From CAYJBH01 sp964369965 (GTDB lineage Bacteria > Bacillota > Clostridia > Oscillospirales > Ruminococcaceae), in the NCBI GenBank assembly GCA_964369965.1, contig CAYJGF010000021.1:1-44729 (forward strand): a stretch of 44,729 nucleotides of DNA. Reading direction: 5' to 3'. The notes under the pieces were generated by a model that was not told where the DNA came from, ran no database searches, and was given only the letters and a program-made list of their open reading frames with translations. Below, one piece after another: positions 26,018 through 34,926 of this stretch (the stretch's first letter is position 1; every line of letters begins with the position of its first letter). The position numbers and the translations under genes are program-made.

Positions 26018-29000
26018 TTGAAAGCAGAGATTATAGCGGTCGGCACTGAGCTTTTGCTCGGCGACATTGTCAACACAAATGCACAGTTCCTTTCAAAGGA
26101 GCTTGCCAAGATGGGCTTTGAGGTCTACCATCAGGCGGTGGTGGGCGATAACTCGGCGCGCCTTGCCGAGGTGGTGCGACAGGCGATGACACGCAGTGGA
26201 CTTATCGTCCTCACCGGCGGTCTTGGTCCCACCGCCGACGACCTCACAAAGGAGACGGTCTGCGAGGTGTTTAAAGACCGCCTTGAGATGGACGCGGATG
26301 AGCTCAAAAAAATACAGGGGTTTTTCGCCTCCATCGGCAAGACCATGACACGCAACAACCAAAAACAGGCGATGTGCCCCGTCTTTGGTGAAAAGATGAT
26401 AAACGACGTCGGCACCGCCACCGGTGCTATGTTCTTCGACAAGGTCACCGATGTTATGGCGGCGGTTTTGCCGGGACCTCCGAAAGAGATGGAATGGATG
26501 TTTATCAACCAACTTCGCCCACGTCTTGAAAAGTTTCAAAGCGGCTGTCTTGTCTCCAGAATGTTGAGGGTCTACGGCATCGGCGAGTCGGAGTTGGAGC
26601 CCAAGATACAAAACTATCTAAGTAGCACAAACCCGACCGTCGCCCTCTACGCCAAGGAGCAGGAGGTCGCAATAAGAATTACCGCGCGCGCCGACACACC
26701 GGTCGCGGCTACAACTCTCGTCACGGCGGCGGAGAGCAGAATACGCCTTGTCTTGCAGGAGCATGTCTATGCGATAGGTGAAACCTCTCTCGAGCGCGTT
26801 GTGGTCGGGCTGTTGCACGATAAACTCAAGACCATATCCACCGCCGAGAGTTGCACCGGCGGTATGCTGTCCGAAATGTTGACCTCGGTGGAGGGTGCAT
26901 CGGAGGTGTTTTTAAGCGGACTTTGCACCTACTCCAACGACAGCAAGAGCGCCCTGCTCGGGGTGAAGAAAAAGACTATAGATAAACACGGCGCGGTGTC
27001 GTCACAGGTCGCAGGGGAGATGTCCCGTGCGGCATGTGCAAGGAGCGGCGCGGATATCGGCGTCGGCATAACCGGCATAGCAGGACCCGGCGGCGGCACG
27101 GCGGAAAAACCGGTCGGTCTCGTCTACATTTCCGTTACATATGAAAAATTGACCTTTGTCAAACGCCTTGACCTCGGCAAGGGTAGGGGACGAGATTCGG
27201 TGCGCCTCTCGGCGGTCAAAAACACGCTCGACCTTCTTCGCCGTATTCTTTGCGACATGGAGCTCGGCGATGTTCGTGTCTTTGAGGATAAAGAGATCAC
27301 CGATTATGAAAAGATCGGCAGTTTGCGCCGAGGTGGGTTAATCGGCAAGATAATCAAGTTTGCAGTTGCTATACTGATCGCCGCAGGCGTCGGTGTCGGG
27401 GCATTTTTCGGGATAAACTATCTGCGAAATGCCGAACTTCATCTGCCACAGGCGACCCCCGACTTTATAATGAGTTTCATAGGCGGTGACGACATGGCCG
27501 AAATGGGCTACCCTGCCTTTGTCGGCAAGCCGTCCACCGGTTCGGATGAATACGTCACTTCGGTGCAACAACATCTTAATGTTTTAAAGGCTCAAAACCC
27601 CGATACGGTGGGTTGGCTATATGTGCCTAACACCGACATAGAACTGCCGATAGTCAAAGGTGTCGACAATGTCGGCTATACCACCGTGGGGTTTAACAAT
27701 GAACCCTTGAGCGGTGGTATTGCTTTTATGGACGCACGCCCCGTATCGGACGATAACAAGGGCGTTAACACCAACATATACAGCACATCGCAACTGAACG
27801 ACCTTGCCAGACTGGAAAATATCGAGAGGGCAAATCAGGTGCAGAGCTTTAGCTTTGTAAATGAGGAGGAGGTCACCCACTATCAAATCATATCACTCTA
27901 TCTCGACGACACCACCGAGGAGGTCGGCACCGACACCGCGTCGGTCTACTCGTTCGAGACACTGCGCTCCAAGATGGAGTTTGTGGTGGGTGTCAAGGCT
28001 CGCTCCATCAACAACTACCCTGTGCCCACCGGTGAGAACGACAACTATATGAGCCTTGTCCTGCCGAGCGATGTATCCGCCACAACCAACCTCGTGGTGG
28101 TCGGCAAAGAGTTGCCTGTGGGTGAATTGCCGCAAAACTATGCGGTGACGACCAACACCTCGGCGCTGATGCCCAGTGTCTACTACAATCAAAACGGCGG
28201 CGCCTCACCCGACCCGGAACAGACCTTTTTAACCCTCGCCACCGAACTCGGTTCCCTGACCGCAGTCGGCAGTTTTGTCGGTCCGATGGATACCGATATA
28301 CCGATGCTCGGCGACATACCGCTTGGTTTAATAGACACCGGCGACGATCAGCCCCCCTCGCAATCGCAGAGTGAGGACACCGATATTAGTGACAGCGATG
28401 ACAGTAGCAGTGACAGCTCGCCCGATGATGATAGTTCTTCCGACTCCTCGTCGAGTTCCGGCAGTTCCGAGAGTACTTCAACCGACAGCTCTACCTCTAC
28501 ATCTTCGAGTGAAACAACCGCACCGACACCGGAGCCGACACCGGAACCAACACCGGAACCAACTCCAACACCGACCCCCGATTCGGGTGGCACCTTGACC
28601 GTCACCATGAATGGGGCGGTAACCACCGGTTCAACACTCGACATACTCTCCCGAATAGTGGGGGCGGAGATGACCACAACATGGCCGGCCGAGGCATTAA
28701 AAGCACAGGCGGTGGCGGCATACACATGGATTTTATACGAACAGGCACGCGGTGTCAGTGCACCGTCGGTGGCAGGGAGCGCCGCGCCGAACAGCACGGT
28801 ATCGGCGGCAATTCAGCCGGTGATAGGTCAGACGATAAAATATGGCGGCGCGCTTGCATTCACCCCCTATTTTGCCTCGTCGGCAGGGCGGACAAACGGC
28901 TCACATGAGGTGTGGGGTGGCTCACTGCCCTATCTTGTCTCGGTGGACAGCGAGGTGGATAAAGGTGCAAACAACTACATGGTCACACGGACGTTAGCAG

Positions 29001-29371
29001 AGGACGCGGTGAGGGCACTGATTCTCGCCAACGCCGGCATAGATGTCGGTGCCACCGACCCAAATGAATGGTTCAAGGTCGTCAACCACACCTCGGGTGG
29101 CTACAACAACGAGATGACCATCGCAGGGCAGACCCACTATAACGGCAAGGTAATCACCGGACGTGCCATGCGTGACTCCATAATAGGCAGTAGCACACTG
29201 CGCAGTGCCGCCTTTGATGTCACCTATGCAAACGGTGTGTTCACCTTTACCAGTTACGGCTACGGTCACGGCGTCGGAATGAGCCAATGGGGAGCATATT
29301 TTTATGCTCAACAGGGTTGGAACTACTCCCAAATTTTAACGCACTACTACACCGGAGTGACGGTAGGGTGA
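26018..29371 (+). CDS. CinA fused to a membrane-anchored degenerate sortase and SpoIID domain
   Basis: The 1117-residue product has four parts. Residues 1-413 are a full-length CinA: a MoaB-like domain (IIAVGTELLLGDIVNTN; TGGLGPTADDLTKET) and an NMN-deamidase domain (STAESCTGGMLSEML; GITGIAGPGGGTAEKPVG). After a 33-residue basic linker comes one membrane segment (about 447-468). Residues about 525-695 follow the class B sortase pattern (GWLYVPNTDIELPIVKG; VVVGKEL), but the catalytic His, Cys and Arg positions are lost: IYGHN is replaced by IYSTS and TLSTC by VLPSD. A Ser/Asp/Thr linker with TPEP repeats (about 783-855) leads to a SpoIID/LytB domain (EALKAQAVAA; GYGHGVGMSQWGA). Start is TTG at 26018 with GGAG 7 bp upstream. 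The frame is open throughout and no ribosome site precedes the only nearby internal ATG (27257). Confidence 0.88.
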   Translation: MKAEIIAVGTELLLGDIVNTNAQFLSKELAKMGFEVYHQAVVGDNSARLAEVVRQAMTRSGLIVLTGGLGPTADDLTKETVCEVFKDRLEMDADELKKIQGFFASIGKTMTRNNQKQAMCPVFGEKMINDVGTATGAMFFDKVTDVMAAVLPGPPKEMEWMFINQLRPRLEKFQSGCLVSRMLRVYGIGESELEPKIQNYLSSTNPTVALYAKEQEVAIRITARADTPVAATTLVTAAESRIRLVLQEHVYAIGETSLERVVVGLLHDKLKTISTAESCTGGMLSEMLTSVEGASEVFLSGLCTYSNDSKSALLGVKKKTIDKHGAVSSQVAGEMSRAACARSGADIGVGITGIAGPGGGTAEKPVGLVYISVTYEKLTFVKRLDLGKGRGRDSVRLSAVKNTLDLLRRILCDMELGDVRVFEDKEITDYEKIGSLRRGGLIGKIIKFAVAILIAAGVGVGAFFGINYLRNAELHLPQATPDFIMSFIGGDDMAEMGYPAFVGKPSTGSDEYVTSVQQHLNVLKAQNPDTVGWLYVPNTDIELPIVKGVDNVGYTTVGFNNEPLSGGIAFMDARPVSDDNKGVNTNIYSTSQLNDLARLENIERANQVQSFSFVNEEEVTHYQIISLYLDDTTEEVGTDTASVYSFETLRSKMEFVVGVKARSINNYPVPTGENDNYMSLVLPSDVSATTNLVVVGKELPVGELPQNYAVTTNTSALMPSVYYNQNGGASPDPEQTFLTLATELGSLTAVGSFVGPMDTDIPMLGDIPLGLIDTGDDQPPSQSQSEDTDISDSDDSSSDSSPDDDSSSDSSSSSGSSESTSTDSSTSTSSSETTAPTPEPTPEPTPEPTPTPTPDSGGTLTVTMNGAVTTGSTLDILSRIVGAEMTTTWPAEALKAQAVAAYTWILYEQARGVSAPSVAGSAAPNSTVSAAIQPVIGQTIKYGGALAFTPYFASSAGRTNGSHEVWGGSLPYLVSVDSEVDKGANNYMVTRTLAEDAVRALILANAGIDVGATDPNEWFKVVNHTSGGYNNEMTIAGQTHYNGKVITGRAMRDSIIGSSTLRSAAFDVTYANGVFTFTSYGYGHGVGMSQWGAYFYAQQGWNYSQILTHYYTGVTVG
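28523..28570 (+). repeat. Four 12-bp tandem units encoding TPEP repeats
   Basis: Units CCGACACCGGAG, CCGACACCGGAA, CCAACACCGGAA and CCAACTCCAACA follow each other without gaps and encode a Pro/Thr/Glu hinge before the SpoIID domain. Because the unit is 12 bp, copy-number change would alter hinge length but keep the frame. Its composition resembles wall-spanning spacers of Gram-positive surface proteins. Confidence 0.75.
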
Positions 29372-29396
29372 AATTTATCTCAATAGAAAGGATAGC

Positions 29397-30542
29397 ATGA
29401 AGATAATTAACGCAAATGTATATGACAACGGACGTTTTATCAAAAAGGATTTAAACATCGACGGCGAGGTTTTTGCGCAGAGCGCGGGCGGCGACACGGT
29501 GGACATGTCGGGGAAATACATTATCCCGGGGCTTATCGACTGCCATCTACACCTTTTTTCCGACCCGTTCACCTGGGACAGACTGGGCATGTTAAAGCGT
29601 CCTAAGGAGCAGATGATATCGGCGGCATATGACAAACTAAATATTATGGCGAGCAGTGGCGTCACCTTTTTCCGCGATTGCGGCGGGTATATGGAGTATG
29701 AATTTGAGCTGAAGCCCAATGAAAACCAACCGGAGTTCTCCCTCGCCGGCTCGGCACTTTGCATAACCGGTGGGCATTGTTACTGGTCCAACTGCGAGTG
29801 TGACGGCGCGGACGGTTTTGTCAAGGGCGCGCGGTTGCAGATAAGAAGTGGCGCGGATTTTGTCAAGGTGATGCTCACCGGCGGCTTTGCGCGCAAGAGC
29901 ATGGGTGTCAACCACCGCGCAGTCGGTTGCCCTGTGCAGGTATCACGCGGTGAGATGATGGCAGTGACCGAGGAGTGCCACCGACGTGGATACAAAATAT
30001 CCGCCCACTGCGTCGGCATTGAGGGGATAAAGCTCGCCGTCGAGGTCGGCATTGACTCAATAGAACACGGTCAGTTTTTTAATACAAACGACCCCGGAAT
30101 ACCGCCCCTGCTCGCCGAGATGAGGCGCAAGGGCATGAGCGTCGTGCCCACCATGGCGGCATACTATAAAAACTATGATAAAAGTGCCGTGCGAGAGGAA
30201 TACAAATATGTCGACGATTCTCTCAAACGCTACCTCGAGGCAGGCGTAAAGGTGGCGATGGGCACCGACGCCGGTTGTCCGCAGGTCGGCTACAACATGG
30301 CAGGGGATGAGATTATCCACATGGTAGAGGCAGGTATGTCACCGCGTGACGCAATAGACAGCGCGACAAAAAACAGCGCCGAACTGCTCGGTATCGATAG
30401 CGCTTACGGCAGTATTAAGGACGGATATTTTGCCGACTTTTTAATCCTGTCCGACAATCCGTTAAACGACATAGGCAACATTAAAAAAATTGAGACTGTA
30501 TATAAAAAAGGTCATTTAGTCGACCGCAAGGAGGATGTATGA
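29397..30542 (+). CDS. Amidohydrolase-superfamily protein (imidazolonepropionase/prolidase-like)
   Basis: A 381-residue TIM-barrel metallohydrolase. Metal ligands are visible in order: LIDCHLHLF (HxH), FVKVMLTGGFARKS (Lys), KISAHCVGIEGI and DSIEHGQF (His, His), and AMGTDAGCPQ (Asp). These mark the group that includes imidazolonepropionase-like enzymes and Xaa-Pro/Xaa-Arg dipeptidases. The substrate cannot be told from sequence. There is no signal peptide. The ATG follows AGAAAGGA, and its stop overlaps the proA start by 4 bp, so the two are co-translated; a dipeptide or cyclic-amide substrate feeding proline or glutamate metabolism is possible but unproven. Confidence 0.87.
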   Translation: MKIINANVYDNGRFIKKDLNIDGEVFAQSAGGDTVDMSGKYIIPGLIDCHLHLFSDPFTWDRLGMLKRPKEQMISAAYDKLNIMASSGVTFFRDCGGYMEYEFELKPNENQPEFSLAGSALCITGGHCYWSNCECDGADGFVKGARLQIRSGADFVKVMLTGGFARKSMGVNHRAVGCPVQVSRGEMMAVTEECHRRGYKISAHCVGIEGIKLAVEVGIDSIEHGQFFNTNDPGIPPLLAEMRRKGMSVVPTMAAYYKNYDKSAVREEYKYVDDSLKRYLEAGVKVAMGTDAGCPQVGYNMAGDEIIHMVEAGMSPRDAIDSATKNSAELLGIDSAYGSIKDGYFADFLILSDNPLNDIGNIKKIETVYKKGHLVDRKEDV

Positions 30543-31777
30543 GCGAACTTAAAAACTTAGCAATCACCGCAAAAGCCGATGCTGCTGTGCTCGCCGGCTC
30601 ACACAAACTGCGCTGTGATGTGATAAATTCTATAGCCGAACTTTTGATAGAGCGGCAGGATTTTATCCTCACGGAGAATGAAAAGGACATCACCGCCGCG
30701 ATAAAAGCAGAGCGCCCCGACGCGATGGTGGACAGGTTGCGCCTGACTCCACAGCGGATAGACGCCCTTGCAAACTCACTTCAAAAGGTCGCCGCCCTCC
30801 CTGACCCACTCGGAAAGAGCACGGGGCATATCCACCCGAACGGCATGAGCATAAATAAAACGACGGTGCCTATCGGTGTCATCGCCGTGATATTCGAGAG
30901 CCGACCCAACGTCACCGCCGACATTGCGGCACTTGCGATAAAGACCGGCAACGCCGCTATACTGCGCGGCGGCAGTGAGGCGATAAACAGCAACATCGCG
31001 ATACACAGCGTTATAGAACAAGCGCTTATCTTGCACGGTGTCGGTGCCGGTGCGGTAGCGGTAGTTAAGGACACCTCGCGCTTGACCGCCGACGAGTTGA
31101 TGACCCTGCGCGGCTATATCGACCTGCTAATTCCTCGCGGTGGTGCAAAACTGATACAGCATGTTGTGAGCAACTCTAAAGTCCCTGTTATCGAGACCGG
31201 CGCAGGTATCTGCCATGTGTATATCGACGCCTCCGCCGACCTGTCGGTGGCGGTTGAAATACTAAACAACGCAAAAACACACCGCCCCTCGGTTTGCAAT
31301 GCCGCCGAGACGGTGCTCTGCCACGCCGATATTGCGGCTAAATTTTTACCTCTAGCCAAAAATAGACTGGACGAGAGTGGTGTGACATGGTATGGGTGTG
31401 AAAAAACGAACGAGATTTTGCCGGGCATAAATCCTGCGAGCGAGACGAGCTATGCCACCGAGTACAATGATTTGATGATAAACTGCAAGGTGGTTGCGAG
31501 CCTTGATGAAGCGGTAAAGCATATCGCAGACTACGGCACACTGCACAGCGAGGCGATTGTCACACGCGATATGAGTTCCTCGAGTGAATTCACAAGCAGG
31601 GTCGATGCCGCGGTGGTCTATGTCAACGCGTCGACACGATTCACCGACGGCGAGGAGTTCGGTCTCGGTGCCGAAATAGGCATATCTACGCAAAAATTGC
31701 CTCCGCGCGGACCGATGGGGCCCGAGGCGCTGACCACCATAAAATATATAGTAAACGGCAACGGGCAGATACGATAG
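30539..31777 (+). CDS. proA: Glutamate-5-semialdehyde dehydrogenase (gamma-glutamyl phosphate reductase)
   Basis: This 412-residue enzyme carries out the second step of proline synthesis from glutamate, NADPH-dependent reduction of gamma-glutamyl phosphate. Diagnostic segments are PIGVIAVIFESRPNVTADIA, ILRGGSEAINSN, the catalytic Cys in RPSVCNAAETVL, and GLGAEIGISTQKLPPRGPMG. Length is normal. The start overlaps the amidohydrolase stop (ATGA). The partner kinase gene proB is not within this window. Confidence 0.96.
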   Translation: MSELKNLAITAKADAAVLAGSHKLRCDVINSIAELLIERQDFILTENEKDITAAIKAERPDAMVDRLRLTPQRIDALANSLQKVAALPDPLGKSTGHIHPNGMSINKTTVPIGVIAVIFESRPNVTADIAALAIKTGNAAILRGGSEAINSNIAIHSVIEQALILHGVGAGAVAVVKDTSRLTADELMTLRGYIDLLIPRGGAKLIQHVVSNSKVPVIETGAGICHVYIDASADLSVAVEILNNAKTHRPSVCNAAETVLCHADIAAKFLPLAKNRLDESGVTWYGCEKTNEILPGINPASETSYATEYNDLMINCKVVASLDEAVKHIADYGTLHSEAIVTRDMSSSSEFTSRVDAAVVYVNASTRFTDGEEFGLGAEIGISTQKLPPRGPMGPEALTTIKYIVNGNGQIR

Positions 31778-31789
31778 AAAGGACATGTT

Positions 31790-32377
31790 GTGAACATTTT
31801 ATTTGTAGACGGGTGTGTACGCGGGGAAATCTCGCGGACTTTAAAACTGACACAGACTTTTTTAGATAGGTTTTGCGAGCGGAACACCTCCGCGACGGTT
31901 ACGCGGCTAAACCTCGGTGAGATGAACCTGCAATACATGGTAGGCGAGGTATTTGAGCGCCGTGAGGAGTTGATAAAGTCCGGCAATCTTGACCACGAGA
32001 TGTTTCGACTTGCAAAACAGTTTGCGGCGGCGGACATGATAGTCATCGCCGCGCCGTTTTGGGACCTCGGTCTGCCTGCCGTCGTCAAGGTTTTTATCGA
32101 GAACGTGACGGTGCTCGGCATAACCTTTTGTATGGGTGAGCGCGGTATGCAGGGGCTGTGTAAAGCGCGCGACCTTGTCTTTGTTACCACACGCGGTGGT
32201 GTTTATAACGGCAACGAGCTGGACGTCGCAACCCACTATATTGAGGCTTTGTCCAAAATATACGGCATAGAAAACCTGCACTGCCTCGACGCGGAGGGGA
32301 TAGACATAATCCCTTATGACGAGAGGATTATGGAAAAGTCGATGAAAAAGGCGAAAGAGCTTGCTGTTAGTCTATAA
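31790..32377 (+). CDS. Flavodoxin-fold NAD(P)H reductase (azoreductase-like)
   Basis: This 195-residue protein has the flavodoxin-like fold of NAD(P)H:quinone and azo reductases: a first strand MNILFVDGCVRGEISRTLKL that binds FMN phosphate, then MIVIAAPFWDLGLPAVVKVF and LVFVTTRGGVYN. It should use FMN and NAD(P)H in the cytoplasm; the physiological acceptor is unknown. The GTG at 31790 is the start, because AGAAAGGA precedes it by 6 bp and the ATG six bases upstream runs into a stop at once. It follows proA by 12 bp. Confidence 0.85.
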   Translation: MNILFVDGCVRGEISRTLKLTQTFLDRFCERNTSATVTRLNLGEMNLQYMVGEVFERREELIKSGNLDHEMFRLAKQFAAADMIVIAAPFWDLGLPAVVKVFIENVTVLGITFCMGERGMQGLCKARDLVFVTTRGGVYNGNELDVATHYIEALSKIYGIENLHCLDAEGIDIIPYDERIMEKSMKKAKELAVSL

Positions 32378-32437
32378 AACAACTTTTCATTACCTTTTAC
32401 AAGTTGTTAATAACTTGATTGCAATTTAATAAAAAAT

Positions 32438-32492
32438 ACCTGCTATAGTTACATTATGACAAAACAAAAATGTAACGAAAGGCAGGTTTTTT
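32438..32492 (+). promoter_or_regulatory. Hairpin plus U6 abutting the femAB start, with overlapping promoter
   Basis: GTTACATT (32448-32455) pairs with AATGTAAC (32469-32476) and ACCTGC (32438-32443) with GCAGGT (32482-32487), then T6 runs directly into the ATG at 32493. The ribosome site GAAAGG lies in the right arm. An extended -10 TGCTATAGT (32441-32449), with a possible TTGCAA (32419-32424) 19 bp before it, overlaps the left arm. Read-through RNA could end or hide its ribosome site here, while RNA started locally would lack the left arm. Confidence 0.5.
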
Positions 32493-33545
32493 ATGGAAAT
32501 ACTTTCAAAAAACAGATACAACGAATATGAACAATTTGTAAGAAATCATCTGCGCGGTGAGTTCACCCAGTCGGTGATGTGGGAGCAGGTCAAAAGCGAC
32601 TGGCAGTTCGAGGCCGTGGTCTCCCGAGACACACAGGGCAACATAGACGGCGCGTGCGGTGTTTATATAAAAAAACTCCCCCTCGTCAGCACAACATTTT
32701 TGTACAGCCCGAGAGGGTTTGTCTGTGATGTGCACGATGAGAGGGTGATGGATAACCTCAAACTCGGTCTTGACCTGCTCGCAAAAAAGCACAAAGCACA
32801 TGCGATAAAAATCGACCCCGACATACCGATGGATGACGCTTCTTTTATAGAATACATGAGGTCGCGAAACTATCGTCAGGTCTACGGTCGGTACGGTTTT
32901 GAGACGGTGCAACCGCGCTTTAACTACCGTCTGCCAATCGAGGGTAGGAGCGAGGAGGAGACTTTTAAGAACTTCACCTCAAAGACAAGGTACAAAATAA
33001 GATACGCCGAACGAAAGGGCGTAAAAATACATGTCAAAGGCATAGAGGGTCTTGACGATTTTATGGAACTTTACAATGTAACCGGTGAGCGGGACGGCTT
33101 TAAAACAAGACCGAAAGAGTATTTTGTGCGTATGCTCTGCGCATTGGGCGATGACGCACGGCTATATATAGGATATTATAACGATCTGCCGGTCTGCGGT
33201 GCTATCGCTACCAATTATGCCGGCAAATGCAGTTATGTCTACGGTGCCTCGGCAAATGTTCACCGCAACGTCATGCCGAACTACCTCATGCAATGGGAGA
33301 TGATAAGGTGGGCGCACTCCACAGGGTGCAGGGTATACGACTTCCTCGGCATATCCGGCGACCTTGAACATGAGGACAGCCCCATGTTCGGTTTGTATCG
33401 TTTTAAACGCGGTTTCGGCGGCAGGGTGGACGAGCTGGTCGGCGAGTTTGACTATGTCTATCGACCGATTATCAATCTGCTGCACAGGATAGCCCTTGCT
33501 TTTCGCGAGGGGTTCTGTGAGGTCTATATGATCAATAGGACTTGA
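32493..33545 (+). CDS. FemAB-type aminoacyltransferase (peptidoglycan bridge)
   Basis: A 350-residue protein of the FemX/FemAB family, which transfers amino acids from aminoacyl-tRNA to the lipid II stem peptide in the cytoplasm. It shows the double GNAT fold, with FTSKTRYKIRYAERKGVKIH, typical of the family, near residue 160 and GKCSYVYGASANVHRNVMPN plus CRVYDFLGISGDLE in the second half, ending GLYRFKRGFGG. The amino acid used is unknown. It has its own hairpin-rich 5' region. Its stop lies inside the end of the opposite rhamnulokinase-like gene (14-bp overlap). Confidence 0.9.
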   Translation: MEILSKNRYNEYEQFVRNHLRGEFTQSVMWEQVKSDWQFEAVVSRDTQGNIDGACGVYIKKLPLVSTTFLYSPRGFVCDVHDERVMDNLKLGLDLLAKKHKAHAIKIDPDIPMDDASFIEYMRSRNYRQVYGRYGFETVQPRFNYRLPIEGRSEEETFKNFTSKTRYKIRYAERKGVKIHVKGIEGLDDFMELYNVTGERDGFKTRPKEYFVRMLCALGDDARLYIGYYNDLPVCGAIATNYAGKCSYVYGASANVHRNVMPNYLMQWEMIRWAHSTGCRVYDFLGISGDLEHEDSPMFGLYRFKRGFGGRVDELVGEFDYVYRPIINLLHRIALAFREGFCEVYMINRT

Positions 33546-34926
33546 CCTCAAAAGATCGTTTGACCATCTCACGAGCGGCACTCAAGTCCGCAACATCACC
33601 TTGACCGAGCATCTGTCCGAGCAGGTTGCCGATAGCGGTCGCCTCGACGGGACCCGCCTTGACCTTTTTGCCGGTCGTCTTTGCGGTGAGTTTATTTAAA
33701 TATTCATCCTGCGAGCCACCGCCGACGATGTTAATGTATTCATATGTCTTGCCGGTCATCTCCTCTATCTGTTTTATCGTCTTGGCGTAGTAGATTGAAA
33801 GGGAACTGTAGACCACACGTGCAATCTCCCCCGGGGTATTAGGTATGTCAAGGTTGTGCTCTTTACAGTAGTCCTGAATAGCCTTTATCATGGATTTCGG
33901 GGCGGTGAAACGGTCGTCGTTGCAGTCCACCACGCTGTCGATACTCGCCTGTTCAGCAAGATTGCATAGCTCGTTAAATCCGTATTTGTCGTCATACTCC
34001 CTCTTGACGCTCTGAATCATCCACAATCCCATGATGTTCTTTAAAAAGCGATATCGACGGTCGTATCCGCCCTCGTTGGTGAAGTTGTTCGCCTGCGCCT
34101 CACTCGTGCAATTCGGCTCGGTTAGCTCGATACCCATCAGCGACCATGTGCCACTGCTGAGATACACCGTGTCTTTCATGGTCGGCACCGCAACGACTGC
34201 CGAGGCTGTGTCATGCCCCATGGTGGCGTACACCTTGCAGTTATAGCCGACCCTCTGCGCAATCTCGGTCGAGAGTGTGCCTATTTCACTGCCCGGCATC
34301 ACTATCGGGAGGAATATCTCACGCGGCAGACCAAAGCGGTCGATAAGCTCATAGTCCCAATCGCAACTCTTTGCGTTAATGAGGTTGCCGGTGGAGGCTA
34401 TGGTATATTCGCAACTTTTCACACCACTCAAACGATAGTGAAAATAATCGGGTGTGAAGAGAAGTGCCTTTGCACGCTCGAGCTGCTCCGGGCATTCTTT
34501 TTTTTGTGCTATGAGCTGATAGACGGTATTAAACCTCGCCCATTGTATACCGGCGTGGCTATACAGCTCCTTTTCTGACACCAGTTTGTATGCCTCTTTC
34601 TCGATGTGCTCGGTGCGGTCATCTCGGTAGCAGACGGTGTCGCCTATCTGGTTGTCATTCTCGTCCAGCAGGACATAGTCGACACCCCATGTGTCCACCG
34701 CGACCGAGACCGGTGCTTTGCCGAGCTCGCCACAGCGGCGCATCCCCTCGACAATGTTGTCAAAGAGATTTTCGTGGTTCCAACAGTTGTGCCCATTTTG
34801 CATGGAGTAGGAGTTTTTAAAGCGGTGCACCTCCTGCGTTTTGAGTATGCCATCTTCAACCCAGCCGAGGATATGTCGACCGCTTGAGGCCCCGATATCC
34901 ACCGCCAAATAGTATTTATTCCCCAT
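33532..34926 (-). CDS. Rhamnulokinase-like FGGY sugar kinase
   Basis: A 464-residue FGGY kinase closest in pattern to RhaB: YYLAVDIGASSGRHILGWVE at the N-terminus, SVAVDTWGVDYVLLD (catalytic Asp region), GHDTASAVVAVP and YLSSGTWSLMGIEL for nucleotide binding. RhaB phosphorylates L-rhamnulose at C1, but no rhaA or rhaD is present, and the operon partners act on polyol or ketose phosphates, so the substrate may be another ketose or polyol. It is the last gene of the leftward DeoR operon and overlaps the PHP gene by 11 bp and the femAB gene tail to tail by 14 bp. Confidence 0.88.
   Translation of the reverse strand: MGNKYYLAVDIGASSGRHILGWVEDGILKTQEVHRFKNSYSMQNGHNCWNHENLFDNIVEGMRRCGELGKAPVSVAVDTWGVDYVLLDENDNQIGDTVCYRDDRTEHIEKEAYKLVSEKELYSHAGIQWARFNTVYQLIAQKKECPEQLERAKALLFTPDYFHYRLSGVKSCEYTIASTGNLINAKSCDWDYELIDRFGLPREIFLPIVMPGSEIGTLSTEIAQRVGYNCKVYATMGHDTASAVVAVPTMKDTVYLSSGTWSLMGIELTEPNCTSEAQANNFTNEGGYDRRYRFLKNIMGLWMIQSVKREYDDKYGFNELCNLAEQASIDSVVDCNDDRFTAPKSMIKAIQDYCKEHNLDIPNTPGEIARVVYSSLSIYYAKTIKQIEEMTGKTYEYINIVGGGSQDEYLNKLTAKTTGKKVKAGPVEATAIGNLLGQMLGQGDVADLSAAREMVKRSFEVKSY

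Noticed and set aside
27257..27259. Internal ATG as a separate start for the membrane/SpoIID part
   Set aside because: No Shine-Dalgarno sequence precedes it and the CinA frame reads through with no stop; kept as one fusion, with the doubt recorded.
28523..28570. CRISPR-like short repeats
   Set aside because: The 12-bp units are contiguous, have no spacers and encode a TPEP hinge in frame.
33532..34926. L-rhamnose pathway as the role of the kinase operon
   Set aside because: No rhamnose isomerase or rhamnulose-1-phosphate aldolase gene is present, and partners point to polyol or ketose phosphates.
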